This document shows positions 15,939 to 23,935 of a DNA stretch of 36,474 nt, piece by piece (within the stretch, counting starts at the first letter, position 1; each line of letters begins with the position of its first letter). The position numbers and the translations under genes were made by a program. The notes under the pieces are model-generated. The model was given only the letters and a program-made list of their open reading frames with translations. It had not been told where the DNA came from and made no database searches. The DNA comes from Mycobacteriaceae bacterium 1482268.1 (lineage in GTDB: Bacteria; Actinomycetota; Actinomycetes; Mycobacteriales; Mycobacteriaceae): positions 1-36,474 of the forward strand of contig LZSH01000175.1 in assembly GCA_001665255.1 (NCBI GenBank), written 5' to 3'.

Positions 15939-17168
15939 GTGACCAAACCCGCCCTCGACCTTGCCGATTCATTGCTATGGGGCAATGGCTTTCCCGACGC
16001 GGTATTTACCGAGCTGCGGGCCACCAGCCCTGTGTACCATCAGGAACTCACCGCTGCCGTGCGGGAACAAGTTCAGCGTGAATTCTGGGTATGTACGACT
16101 CACGCCGACATCACTCGAGTCCACCGTGACCATGAGACATTCACCGCGACTGAGGGACCACTCATTCAGGAAGTGGACCTGTTCGCCACCTATACCGCGA
16201 TCACCAATCTCGATCCTCCCGACCACACACGGCGCCGCCGGACGATATCTCGCGCATTTACCCCACGGGCAGTAGCCAAACTGGAGGAGGGCATTCGTCG
16301 GCGTGCGCACGACATGGTTGGGCGACTGCTCTTCGCCGGCGGTGGCGAATTCGTCGATGTTGCTGCGGGACTGCCGATCTCTGTCATCGGAGACATCGTG
16401 GGAATACCGGAGCAAGACCGAGCACACGTCATGGGGCTGATCCAAACCGTGTTGAAGCTCGCCGCCGCGGGCATCGGGATGCCAGAAGGCGACGACCTCA
16501 TACCCTTCCTCGAAGTTTTTCAATACGCCAGCGAGCTCACAGCTGAAAAGCGACGCAACCCGGTCGACGACATCTGGAGCGTGTTGTGCACTGCGCAGAT
16601 TGAGGATGATGACGGCTCGACATTCCAGTTGCCCGCCAATGAACTTGAGATATTCTTCTTCATCTTGAGCCTGGCCGGCAGCGACACCACCCGCAACGCC
16701 CTGTGTGACGGTCTTCGCGCGTTCGTGGCCAACCCCGACCAGATCGATCGCTACCGCAAAGATCCGACCGTGCGCCGGAGCGCCGTTGATGAGGTGATCA
16801 GATACGCGACCCCGATCACGTTTTGGGTGCGGGGCGCCACGCGCGACGTCACACTCAGCGGCGTCGAAATTCCGAAAGGTGCCCGCGTGGTCACGATGTT
16901 GCGCTCGGGTAACCGCGACGAGCAGGTGTTTGACAGCCCCTTTGCCTTCGACATCAGCCGCGAACCCAATCCCCATGTATCGTTCGGCGGCGGCGGTGCC
17001 CACCACTGCTTGGGCGCCATGCTCGCGCGCGCCGAGATACGTGCAGTTCTCGACGAGCTTCTTCTGAACACGTCAGCCATTGAGGTTGGTGAACCCGTGG
17101 TCCAGCATCCGAGCCTCATCTCGAATATGACTGTCTTCGAATCGCTTCCGGTCACGTTAATACGGTGA
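15939..17168 (+). CDS. Cytochrome P450
   Basis: A 409-residue soluble bacterial P450. Key motifs: I-helix LSLAGSDTTRNAL (oxygen activation), K-helix ExxR in VDEVIRYATP, and the haem loop FGGGGAHHCLGAMLAR with Cys357 as the haem ligand. P450s of this type hydroxylate lipids, steroids and terpenoids using electrons from a small ferredoxin and a reductase; a P450-type ferredoxin lies at 21010 and FprB at 11301. It is clearly paralogous to the P450 at 22658, sharing long stretches such as FTATEGP, LTAEKRRNPVDDIW and NPHVxFGGGG. Start GTG 15939 follows a strong ribosome site. I cannot assign a CYP family. Confidence 0.95.
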   Translation: MTKPALDLADSLLWGNGFPDAVFTELRATSPVYHQELTAAVREQVQREFWVCTTHADITRVHRDHETFTATEGPLIQEVDLFATYTAITNLDPPDHTRRRRTISRAFTPRAVAKLEEGIRRRAHDMVGRLLFAGGGEFVDVAAGLPISVIGDIVGIPEQDRAHVMGLIQTVLKLAAAGIGMPEGDDLIPFLEVFQYASELTAEKRRNPVDDIWSVLCTAQIEDDDGSTFQLPANELEIFFFILSLAGSDTTRNALCDGLRAFVANPDQIDRYRKDPTVRRSAVDEVIRYATPITFWVRGATRDVTLSGVEIPKGARVVTMLRSGNRDEQVFDSPFAFDISREPNPHVSFGGGGAHHCLGAMLARAEIRAVLDELLLNTSAIEVGEPVVQHPSLISNMTVFESLPVTLIR

Positions 17169-17223
17169 ACGTGACCGGGCGGTCTGGACTGACAATCGCT
17201 GTGCCCGTGGTGATTGGACGTCT

Positions 17224-17272
17224 GTCTGCCGCGGTGAGGTAGCGCCCCTTGGAAGGGGTCGGCTCGGCAGAC
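17224..17272. terminator. Hairpin between convergent genes, possible bidirectional terminator
   Basis: Outer arms GTCTGCCG/CGGCAGAC (17224-17231, 17265-17272) enclose an inner hairpin CCCCTT-GG-AAGGGG (17245-17258). It lies in the 177-base gap between the P450 stop and the stop of the convergent SRPBCC gene. No U-tract follows, as is usual in high-GC actinobacteria. Confidence 0.45.
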
Positions 17273-17345
17273 TGACCCTATAGCGGACCGGTTCTGACCC
17301 ATAGTCGCGGAATACCCGCCGCGCGGGCGTCGCGGACAACAGATT

Positions 17346-17891
17346 TCAACCGGCTTGGCCTTCCGGGGGGAATTCCTTCCCAGCGCCATCGGCCGCCGCT
17401 CGCAGCATCGCTAGTCCGCGCTCGACTGCCGCTTTGATCACGGTGTCGTTGTCACGAGAGATAAAGGCGTGAAGTCGCCGCTCGAGCAGCACCCGCAGTA
17501 TTGGGTTGGAAACCGAGTATGACTCGCTGAAATGTACTCGGGTGTAGCCATTCCCGAGGTCTTCGAGCGCCTGGCGGCCCTCGGCGAAGGCAAATGGTGG
17601 CCGAGTCACCGCGCGATACCGGTAGGACACTTGCGGCACCACGTCGGTGACCAGCTCCCACGACTCCGCCTTGCCGTTGGACAATAAATATTTCGGAACC
17701 GCGTAATAGCAGTGTCGGACCAATCCTTCGTGCACAGCGTCGCCGGGATGAGCAATTTCGATGCGCACATCGTCCATCTCGAGAACATGCAGTTCACCCC
17801 TGGGCAGGTTTGGAGGCCAAGGCGGAAACCACAACAGCCATATTTCGGCTGGCGTTGCCTCCACGACAAAAGACGACTCATATCGCTGCAT
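17346..17891 (-). CDS. SRPBCC-family (START/polyketide cyclase-like) protein
   Basis: A 181-residue protein with the helix-grip pattern of SRPBCC proteins: YESSFVVEATPAEIWLLWFP at the N-terminus, a central strand set (WELVTDVVPQVSYRYRAVTR) and a long C-terminal helix (FISRDNDTVIKAAVERGLAMLR). Such proteins bind hydrophobic ligands in a deep cavity; some act as cyclases or lipid carriers. ATG 17891 follows AGGAGAG. It lies 15 bases downstream of the DHDPR-like gene and is probably cotranscribed with it. Ligand unknown. Confidence 0.75.
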   Translation of the reverse strand: MQRYESSFVVEATPAEIWLLWFPPWPPNLPRGELHVLEMDDVRIEIAHPGDAVHEGLVRHCYYAVPKYLLSNGKAESWELVTDVVPQVSYRYRAVTRPPFAFAEGRQALEDLGNGYTRVHFSESYSVSNPILRVLLERRLHAFISRDNDTVIKAAVERGLAMLRAAADGAGKEFPPEGQAG

Positions 17892-17906
17892 GTCTCTCCT
17901 GTCCTT

Positions 17907-18962
17907 CTAGATCACGCTGTGTCGAGCGCCGAACACGGGTAGCTGGGCGGGTGTAGTGACACCTGGCTGGGCCGCGCAGACAAACGGGACGGCGTGCACC
18001 GCCGACATCGCGGTACCGACCATGAGAAGGCTCATCACATTGGTTTCATCCGACAACTCTGCGCATTCAGGCAACGCATAGCGCATCGTCGCCTCCACTC
18101 GCGGTTCGCCCTCGATCTCGATCCGGAAACCTTCGGGATCATCCCACTGCGGGTTCAGGTCCTTATCGCTCATCGTCCAACAGATCGCGAGCTCGACGAC
18201 TACGCGCCCTTTGACGAAACCGCGGTAAGTTCGACGTTGGCCAGCCACGCTCCCCCTCGGCAACTTCATCCATCCCAGATCGAGATCCTGGGTGGCCGCA
18301 GCTCTTTCGATGACACCATCTCGTGAATCGAGCTCGATGGCCAACATGCTGGCAATGAGGTCCAACGTCTCGAAATACGCCAACCCACGATCAGCAGGGT
18401 GGGGCTCGATGGGAACGACCTTGGCGTCCAAGGGCTGGCCGAAGCCCATCGCGGTCCACGCCTCGGCAACCGCGTAGGTGGTGCAATCCAGCGTTTCGAC
18501 GAGCCGGACGCTGCGAACACTACGACAGGCACCAGTGAGAAACCCGGCGGCCAAGTTGACGAATCCTGGCTCGAAACCGGTGCCCATGAAAGTCACACCA
18601 CCGCTCAACGCCGCCGCGCTGAAGGTGGCTCGCTCGGCGGTTCTAACCGTCCCTGTCAAGAAGTCACACGTGGTCACCACATTGATGCCGGACAACAGCA
18701 GCCGCTCGACCAACCCAACATCCATCTGCGATGGGGTATACACCACACAGTCGGGCGCCAGTGCGATGATCGCTTCCACGTCATCAGTGGCGTACACGCC
18801 GGTGGGTGGACGGTCCGCCATCGCTCCGGCGTCCTGCCCGACTTTGTCCGCGCCGTGGACGTAGACACCGACAAGTTCCAGCTCTGGATGGTCGATCAAT
18901 GCGCGTAGGCTCCGTCGACCAACGTTGCCGGTTGACCACTGAACCACCCGGTAAGGGCCCAT
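17907..18962 (-). CDS. Dihydrodipicolinate reductase-like NAD(P)-binding dehydrogenase
   Basis: A 351-residue protein of the DapB-N/2,4-diaminopentanoate dehydrogenase-like family that is widespread in mycobacteria. The N-terminus YRVVQWSTGNVGRRSLRALI is a Rossmann nucleotide-binding site, followed by GINVVTTCDFL and TFMGTGFEPGFVNL. The C-terminal domain (WMKLPRGSVAGQRRTYRGFV, CWTMSDKDLNPQW) is that of the larger family, not of lysine biosynthesis. ATG 18962 is preferred because GAGGGAG lies about 7 bases upstream; an in-frame ATG at 18989 has none. A pair of 17-bp operators sits 29 to 67 bases upstream. Most homologues have no known substrate; here it probably reduces a pathway intermediate. 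Confidence 0.85.
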   Translation of the reverse strand: MGPYRVVQWSTGNVGRRSLRALIDHPELELVGVYVHGADKVGQDAGAMADRPPTGVYATDDVEAIIALAPDCVVYTPSQMDVGLVERLLLSGINVVTTCDFLTGTVRTAERATFSAAALSGGVTFMGTGFEPGFVNLAAGFLTGACRSVRSVRLVETLDCTTYAVAEAWTAMGFGQPLDAKVVPIEPHPADRGLAYFETLDLIASMLAIELDSRDGVIERAAATQDLDLGWMKLPRGSVAGQRRTYRGFVKGRVVVELAICWTMSDKDLNPQWDDPEGFRIEIEGEPRVEATMRYALPECAELSDETNVMSLLMVGTAMSAVHAVPFVCAAQPGVTTPAQLPVFGARHSVI

Positions 18963-18990
18963 CGTCACACTCCCTCGCGCACCGCTCATA

Positions 18991-19029
18991 TGATAGTGCC
19001 ACCTTCAGTAAATGAAAGTGGCACTTTCA
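18991..19029. promoter_or_regulatory. Paired 17-bp operator A (upstream of DHDPR-like operon)
   Basis: Two palindromic 17-mers: TGATAGTGCCACCTTCA (18991-19007) and TGAAAGTGGCACTTTCA (19013-19029). The second is a perfect palindrome about a single central base. Centres at 18999 and 19021 are 22 bp apart, two helical turns. Six further pairs in the window have the same spacing. Confidence 0.75.
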
Positions 19030-19164
19030 CGTAGCGCCTTGGTGGGACACCGGAAAGGGACGTGCTTCCCGCGCTGTGTAGAACTTCTCGAGGTGACGCG
19101 ATGGGTAGGGTAGCCAGGCCGTGTCATCGTGCAGACGCCGGATTCAGCGGACGCAGATTGTGGG

Positions 19165-19917
19165 TTATCCGTGGCTCGCCGCGCGGCGCAGGACTTCCTT
19201 CGGCACCACAGGGCGTCGAGCCGCGGGCCCCCGCTTGACGGCATTGAGGCGAATTTCCGGCAGATCCACTGAAGGATCAAGCGTATCGAGCCAGACAACC
19301 GCCTCGGCGACGTCACTGGCCGTGACCGCATGCATCTCGAACGGAACATCCTGCAGCATATCGGTTTCCACGGGACCTGGGGTGACGACATGGACGTTGA
19401 TGCCGTCGCGGTCTACTTCGCCGGCCAGTGCCCGGGCGAAGGCATTCATCCCCGCCTTCGACGCCGAGTACGCCGTGCGGGCAGGCATAGGCTCGTGCGC
19501 GGCCGAAGACGATATGAACACCAACCTCGAACCGGGCCGCATCAGCGGCAGCACGGCACGCGTCACCACGAAACATGAATCGAGGTTAGCGGAGATCGTT
19601 TGGCGCCATTGTTCGTAGCTTTGCTTACGTGCATAGGTGCCGCCCAACACACCGGCGGCGTGCACGACCAGATCCACATGCTCGAATTGATCTGTCACAC
19701 AATCAAATCCGGCGGGGTCACACGCATCAGCGGCGATCCAGTGGGCACCGATTTCGTCGGCAGCTTCGCGCAGCGGCCCCTCGCGTCGAGCGGTGAGGAC
19801 AACAGCGTAGTTTCGCTCAACGAGCTTGCGTGCGCACGCTTTGCCTATGCCGCCGCTTCCGCCAGTCACAATCGCATTGCGCACCTGCGCCGCCTTTTCA
19901 TGTAATGAGAGTCGCAT
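19165..19917 (-). CDS. SDR-family oxidoreductase
   Basis: A 250-residue classical short-chain dehydrogenase: TGGSGGIG nucleotide motif, VVHAAGVLGG, FISSSAAHEP and the catalytic AYSASKAGMNAF. It lacks the insertion of mycofactocin-coupled SDRs. ATG 19917 is taken as start; a GTG at 19881, closer to the Rossmann strand and with GGCGG upstream, is also possible. The gene lies 28 bases after the GntR gene and likely forms an operon with it. Role: NAD(P)-dependent alcohol/ketone conversion; substrate unknown. Confidence 0.88.
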   Translation of the reverse strand: MRLSLHEKAAQVRNAIVTGGSGGIGKACARKLVERNYAVVLTARREGPLREAADEIGAHWIAADACDPAGFDCVTDQFEHVDLVVHAAGVLGGTYARKQSYEQWRQTISANLDSCFVVTRAVLPLMRPGSRLVFISSSAAHEPMPARTAYSASKAGMNAFARALAGEVDRDGINVHVVTPGPVETDMLQDVPFEMHAVTASDVAEAVVWLDTLDPSVDLPEIRLNAVKRGPAARRPVVPKEVLRRAASHG

Positions 19918-19945
19918 CAACGGTTGACGGGCCCTCTCGGCCGCG

Positions 19946-20770
19946 TCAGGAGAACGAGCGCCATTCGTTTACCTCCAAGGGGTTCGAATGTGCGCTGACG
20001 ATTATTCGTTCGTTGATTTCATCACCGAGAACATAGGCCTGAGCGTCTGCCAGGTGGCGCGCGGCGAGCCGGCGTGCACGGTCGGCATCGCCGGCCTCGA
20101 TGGCATCGGCGAGCGCCTCGTGCGTCTTCAGTGCCGATCGGCGTCTAGCCATCGAGGGATATTCACCGCAAGCTGCCGATCTCTCCGCCCAGCGCTGTTC
20201 GTGGCCGGTCCACAACGCTTCCAGGCTGCCCACCACGGCGATGGCGGTTTGGTTGCCGCAGCCACGGACAACCTCGTCGTGGAAACGCCGACCCAAATCG
20301 GTGAAGCTTGGTCCATCGGAAAGGCTGGCACGCGCCAGATCATTGACCCGGCGTAACTCCGGTACGACGCTCTTCGCGCGATCCCGACGCTGCGCAGCAA
20401 GCGCGGCGCAGTTGGGCTCGAATTCTTGTAAAGCGGTGGCCAGATCTCGCAATGTGACGTGCTCGCTCTGCAGGTGCAGTCCGAGCATGTAGGCGGCACT
20501 GGACTTCGTCGGTGCGTGTACCACCGATCCGCCCCGGTTTCCGCGGCGGATCGACAGCAAGCCTTCGGTCTCCAACACCCGCAGCGCTTCCCGTAGGGAG
20601 ACCAGGCTGACGTTGAAGCGCTCGACCAGCACCGCCTGCGGCGGCAGTAGATCGCCATCCGCCAGTTCGCCGTCGATGATCTGCCTGCGGAGTTCATCGG
20701 CGACCGCTTCGGCGATACGTGGTGAGCTCAACCGGCGACGCGCGGCACCATTCACGTCAACCGCAGCCAT
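19946..20770 (-). CDS. GntR-family regulator (FCD/FadR type)
   Basis: A 274-residue regulator. The winged helix covers RIAEAVADELRRQIIDGELA through SLREALRVLETEGLLSIRRG and RGGSVVHAPT; the all-helical C-terminal FCD domain (residues about 105-250) has FHDEVVRGCGN and HEALADAIEAGDADRARRLA, typical of metal- or acid-sensing FCD proteins. Two ATG codons follow a GAGGAGG with no spacing; 20770 gives the better distance. A strong 25-bp inverted repeat lies 29 bases upstream and is a natural autoregulatory site. It would also control the divergent ferredoxin and the SDR behind it. Confidence 0.9.
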   Translation of the reverse strand: MAAVDVNGAARRRLSSPRIAEAVADELRRQIIDGELADGDLLPPQAVLVERFNVSLVSLREALRVLETEGLLSIRRGNRGGSVVHAPTKSSAAYMLGLHLQSEHVTLRDLATALQEFEPNCAALAAQRRDRAKSVVPELRRVNDLARASLSDGPSFTDLGRRFHDEVVRGCGNQTAIAVVGSLEALWTGHEQRWAERSAACGEYPSMARRRSALKTHEALADAIEAGDADRARRLAARHLADAQAYVLGDEINERIIVSAHSNPLEVNEWRSFS

Positions 20771-20798
20771 CATCCTCCTCGGCGCGCAAAATGAAACG

Positions 20799-20823
20799 CT
20801 ATATTCTTATCTTAAGCATATAG
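20799..20823. promoter_or_regulatory. 25-bp inverted repeat, likely GntR operator
   Basis: Arms CTATATTCTTA (20799-20809) and TAAGCATATAG (20813-20823) match at 10 of 11 positions around a 3-base centre. AT-rich in a GC-rich genome and located between gntR (minus) and the ferredoxin gene (plus). The position fits an operator overlapping the gntR promoter. Confidence 0.6.
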
Positions 20824-21009
20824 GATTTTACGACCTCTAGTGGGATATGGAGTCGACACCGGCGCCGCGGCCCACACGCGGTACAGGCCAAGGGCCGATC
20901 ATCACAAAGTCGGACCGCGGGGCCCGGGATGAGCAGTGCGACGCCGCGCCAACGCAGCGGTATCGGTACTTGCACGGAGAGCGCGCAGGATCGCGGAAAG
21001 GCAGAGAGC

Positions 21010-21207
21010 ATGAGAATCACTGTCATCGAAGATCAGTGTGAAGCCAATGGAATTTGCGTGGGGCTCGCGCCGGCTGTCTTCGCACTTGGCGAACGGGACG
21101 AAGTCGTCGTAATCGAGGACCCGGTGGCACAGAACCGTCAGCAGATCGCCCGCGACGCCGTTGCGGGTTGCCCCAAAGCTGCTCTGCGGCTTGCAGAAGA
21201 CGAATAG
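21010..21207 (+). CDS. P450-type 3Fe-4S/4Fe-4S ferredoxin
   Basis: A 65-residue ferredoxin: MRITVIEDQCEANGICVGLA, then VFALGERDEVVVIEDP and DAVAGCPKAALRL. The cluster-binding residues are C10, C16 and the CP cysteine near the end; the position that is cysteine in ordinary ferredoxins is asparagine (CEANGIC), as in the variable-residue ferredoxins that serve mycobacterial P450s. Small ferredoxins of this kind pass electrons to P450s. It precedes the alcohol dehydrogenase-P450 operon on the same strand with a 278-base gap. ATG 21010 is chosen because the fold starts there; the frame is open upstream. Confidence 0.9.
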   Translation: MRITVIEDQCEANGICVGLAPAVFALGERDEVVVIEDPVAQNRQQIARDAVAGCPKAALRLAEDE

Positions 21208-21345
21208 ACACTTCTGAAGCCATCGCGGGGCCATACCGAGTGGCTCGCAGATCGAGATATCGACAGTCGGCGAGCCATCACTCCCTGCCACAGCGCTTGG
21301 GACTACCGCGTGGACCTGGTTTTGGCAGTGTCAATCGCCTGAAAA

Positions 21346-21384
21346 TGTCAGTGCAACCTACACCCCATGTTAGTGTCACTGACA
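21346..21384. promoter_or_regulatory. Paired 17-bp operator B (upstream of alcohol dehydrogenase-P450 operon)
   Basis: TGTCAGTGCAACCTACA (21346-21362) and TGTTAGTGTCACTGACA (21368-21384); centres 21354 and 21376, 22 bp apart. The second is palindromic at 7 of 8 arm positions. About 102 bases before the dehydrogenase start. Confidence 0.72.
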
Positions 21385-21485
21385 GAAGCGCGTGATTTGG
21401 CGATGCGAGTTGGGCGTCGAGCCATGTTCGACGCATACGGCACAGCCCGTCGACGGCGCCGGGTTGACGATAGAACGGAGACCAA

Positions 21486-22658
21486 ATGCGCACACGCGGC
21501 GCCATTCTCTACGGCATCGGCGGACCGTGGTCTGTGGAGGAGTTCGATCTCGACCCGCCGAAAGCGGGTGAGGTCCTGATCAAGAACGCCGCCGCGGGCA
21601 TGTGCCATTCAGACGAACACATCCTGCGGGGCGACCTGGCAGCGCCTAACGACCTGATGCGGCAGCTCGGACTGCCCGAAATGTTCCCGATGATCGGCGG
21701 CCACGAGGGGTCGGGGATCGTGGTCGAAGTCGGCGACGGTGTCACCCGGTTCAGTCCCGGAGACCATGTGGTGATGTCCTTCGTCGCGAGCTGCGGGCAT
21801 TGCCGGTGGTGTGCTTCGGGCGCGCAATATCTGTGTGACCTCGGCTCGCTGACAATGGTGCCTGGAATGCCCACGGACGGCACGTTTCGGCACCACACGG
21901 TTACAGGTGGCGGCCTCAACCACCTGTCGAAGGTCGGTGCATTCGCCGAGCACACGGTGGTCGCCGAGGGCTCACTTGTGAAGATCGACCCCGACATTCC
22001 GTTGGTGCCGGCCTCCCTCGTGGCCTGCGCGGTGCCCACGGGCTTCGGCTCGGTGGCCAATCGCGCAGGTCTGCAGAGCGGGTCGACCGCGGTGATCGTC
22101 GGCTGCGGCGGGATTGGTACCTGTGCCATTCAGGCTGCTCGGATTCGAGGTGCCGCGCGCATCGTGGCGGTCGACCCCAGCGCGTTCAAGCGGGAATCCG
22201 CTAAGCAGTTCGGTGCCACCCATACTGCTGCCTCAGTCGATGAGGCGCTCGAGCTCGTGCGCGACTTGACCCTCGGGGTGATGGCCGACGCGGTGATTCT
22301 GTCGCCTTCCCTGGTCAATAGCGATATGGTGGCCCCCGGCCTGGCTTTGACCCGTAAAGGCGGAACCTGCGTCGTGACCGGTATGTCACCGCAGACCCTG
22401 ACTTCAATAGACATCAACATGCAGGACTTCACGTTGATGAGTAAATCGTTGCGTGGCACCGTGCTCGGAGCGATGAATCCCGTTTCCGATGTGCCCATGC
22501 TCTTAGAGCTCTACAAAGCCGGCACGCTGAAGCTCGACGAAATGATCACCCGAACCTACGCCCTCGATCAGATCAACCAGGGTTACGCCGATCTTCGCGC
22601 CGACCGCAACATACGCGGAGTGATCGTTTTCGATGACAGCGGTCTTGGGGTGGTCTGA
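21486..22658 (+). CDS. NDMA-dependent (mycofactocin-associated) zinc alcohol dehydrogenase
   Basis: A 390-residue medium-chain dehydrogenase. Catalytic zinc residues: Cys40 in GMCHSDEH and His73 in GGHEGSG; the structural zinc loop is C103-C106-C109-C117 (CGHCRWCASGAQYLC). The nucleotide-binding motif is VIVGCGGIGTCAIQAA. Sequence style and length match the NDMA-dependent, nicotinoprotein alcohol dehydrogenases found with the mycofactocin system, which keep NAD bound and reoxidise it through mycofactocin. ATG 21486 follows GGAG by 7 bases. Its stop overlaps the P450 start (TGATG), so a P450-made alcohol is its obvious substrate (inference). A paired operator lies upstream. Confidence 0.92.
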   Translation: MRTRGAILYGIGGPWSVEEFDLDPPKAGEVLIKNAAAGMCHSDEHILRGDLAAPNDLMRQLGLPEMFPMIGGHEGSGIVVEVGDGVTRFSPGDHVVMSFVASCGHCRWCASGAQYLCDLGSLTMVPGMPTDGTFRHHTVTGGGLNHLSKVGAFAEHTVVAEGSLVKIDPDIPLVPASLVACAVPTGFGSVANRAGLQSGSTAVIVGCGGIGTCAIQAARIRGAARIVAVDPSAFKRESAKQFGATHTAASVDEALELVRDLTLGVMADAVILSPSLVNSDMVAPGLALTRKGGTCVVTGMSPQTLTSIDINMQDFTLMSKSLRGTVLGAMNPVSDVPMLLELYKAGTLKLDEMITRTYALDQINQGYADLRADRNIRGVIVFDDSGLGVV

Positions 22659-23890
22659 TGACACAATCCGCAATCGACTTGTCCGATCCTGCTATATGGC
22701 AAAACGGCTTCCCCCACGAGACCTTTACCCGGCTGCGCAACAGCACTCCGTTGTTCCACCACGAATTGACACCCGGTGTGGCCGAGCAGGTTCAACGAGA
22801 CTTCTGGATGTGCACCAAACACCGCCACGCCTTGCGCATCCACCGCGACACCGATGCGTTCACCGCGACCGAGGGCCCGGTGGTACAGCCACTGGAGACG
22901 TTCGACGCCTACCCGAGCATCATCAATATGGACCCCCCTGACGTGAATCGCCGACGAAAGATACTCAGCGGCGCATTCACTCCCCGCGCGATCGCCAAGC
23001 TTGAAGCCGGAATACGTGACCGCGCCAAGACAATGGTCGATGGACTCTACGAGGCCGGCGGCGGGGATTGGGTGACGCAGGTAGCCAGCGAGCTGCCGAT
23101 GACCGTAATCGGCGACATTGTCGGCATACCTGAGGCCGACCGTCCGGTCATTTTCCGTCTGGTGGAAAACATCGTGAAGTCGAAGTCTCCGAGCTCGGGG
23201 ATTTCACCCGACGATGAGGCCGGCTTCTATATGGAGATCTTCCAGTACGCGTCGGCCCTGACCGCCGAGAAAAGGCGCAACCCGGTAGACGACATCTGGA
23301 GTGCGTTGTGCATCGCCGGTGCAGACGGTACAGATGACGCGCAATATGCGTTGGCACAGAACGAACTCGAGATGTTCTTCTTCGTGCTCAGCCTCGCCGG
23401 CGGTGACACCACCCGTAATGCTCTGACCGCGGGTCTGCAGGCCTTCGTCGAGAATCCCGATCAAGCCGAACGATATCGACGTGATGAAGCGCTTCGCAGC
23501 ACGGCCGTCGAAGAGGTTTTGCGGTGGACCACGCCCATCATCTACTGGGTTCGCGGCGCAAAGAGCGATGTCGAGATAGACGGTCAGATCATTCCTGCGG
23601 GATCGCGGGTGGTTGCGATGCTGGCTTCAGCCAACCGCGACGAGGAGGTATTCGACAATCCGTTCGCCTTCGATATCGGCCGTATCAACAACCCTCATGT
23701 CGCCTTCGGCGGCGGGGGACCCCACTACTGCTTGGGCGCGATGCTCGCCCGCGCCGAGATTCGCGCCGTGTTTGACGAACTATTCGGCCGGGACACTATG
23801 TTCATCCTTGGCGATCCCATCGCCACCTATCCGAATCTGGGGCTGAACATGTATGTCTACGAACATCTTCCGATTGAGTTCGGCGCCTAG
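22658..23890 (+). CDS. Cytochrome P450
   Basis: A 410-residue P450 translated from the ATG that overlaps the alcohol dehydrogenase stop. I-helix LSLAGGDTTRNAL, K-helix VEEVLRWTTP, haem loop FGGGGPHYCLGAMLAR with Cys358. It is a close paralogue of the P450 at 15939. The coupling to an alcohol dehydrogenase and the ferredoxin just upstream suggest that P450 hydroxylation and alcohol oxidation are successive steps. Its stop lies 45 bases from the stop of the convergent Rieske oxygenase gene. CYP family not assigned. Confidence 0.95.
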   Translation: MTQSAIDLSDPAIWQNGFPHETFTRLRNSTPLFHHELTPGVAEQVQRDFWMCTKHRHALRIHRDTDAFTATEGPVVQPLETFDAYPSIINMDPPDVNRRRKILSGAFTPRAIAKLEAGIRDRAKTMVDGLYEAGGGDWVTQVASELPMTVIGDIVGIPEADRPVIFRLVENIVKSKSPSSGISPDDEAGFYMEIFQYASALTAEKRRNPVDDIWSALCIAGADGTDDAQYALAQNELEMFFFVLSLAGGDTTRNALTAGLQAFVENPDQAERYRRDEALRSTAVEEVLRWTTPIIYWVRGAKSDVEIDGQIIPAGSRVVAMLASANRDEEVFDNPFAFDIGRINNPHVAFGGGGPHYCLGAMLARAEIRAVFDELFGRDTMFILGDPIATYPNLGLNMYVYEHLPIEFGA

Positions 23891-23935
23891 CGAGTCCCAG
23901 CCGACGCCGGCCTGCGGTCAGCGCTGTCGCGCCAG

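Noticed and set aside
15975..17006. 343-codon minus-strand open frame opposite the first P450
   Set aside because: It is the antisense shadow of a clear P450 gene and has no family motif.
17245..17258. CCCCTT-GG-AAGGGG as a regulatory operator
   Set aside because: It lies between convergent stops inside a larger hairpin, so a terminator is more likely.
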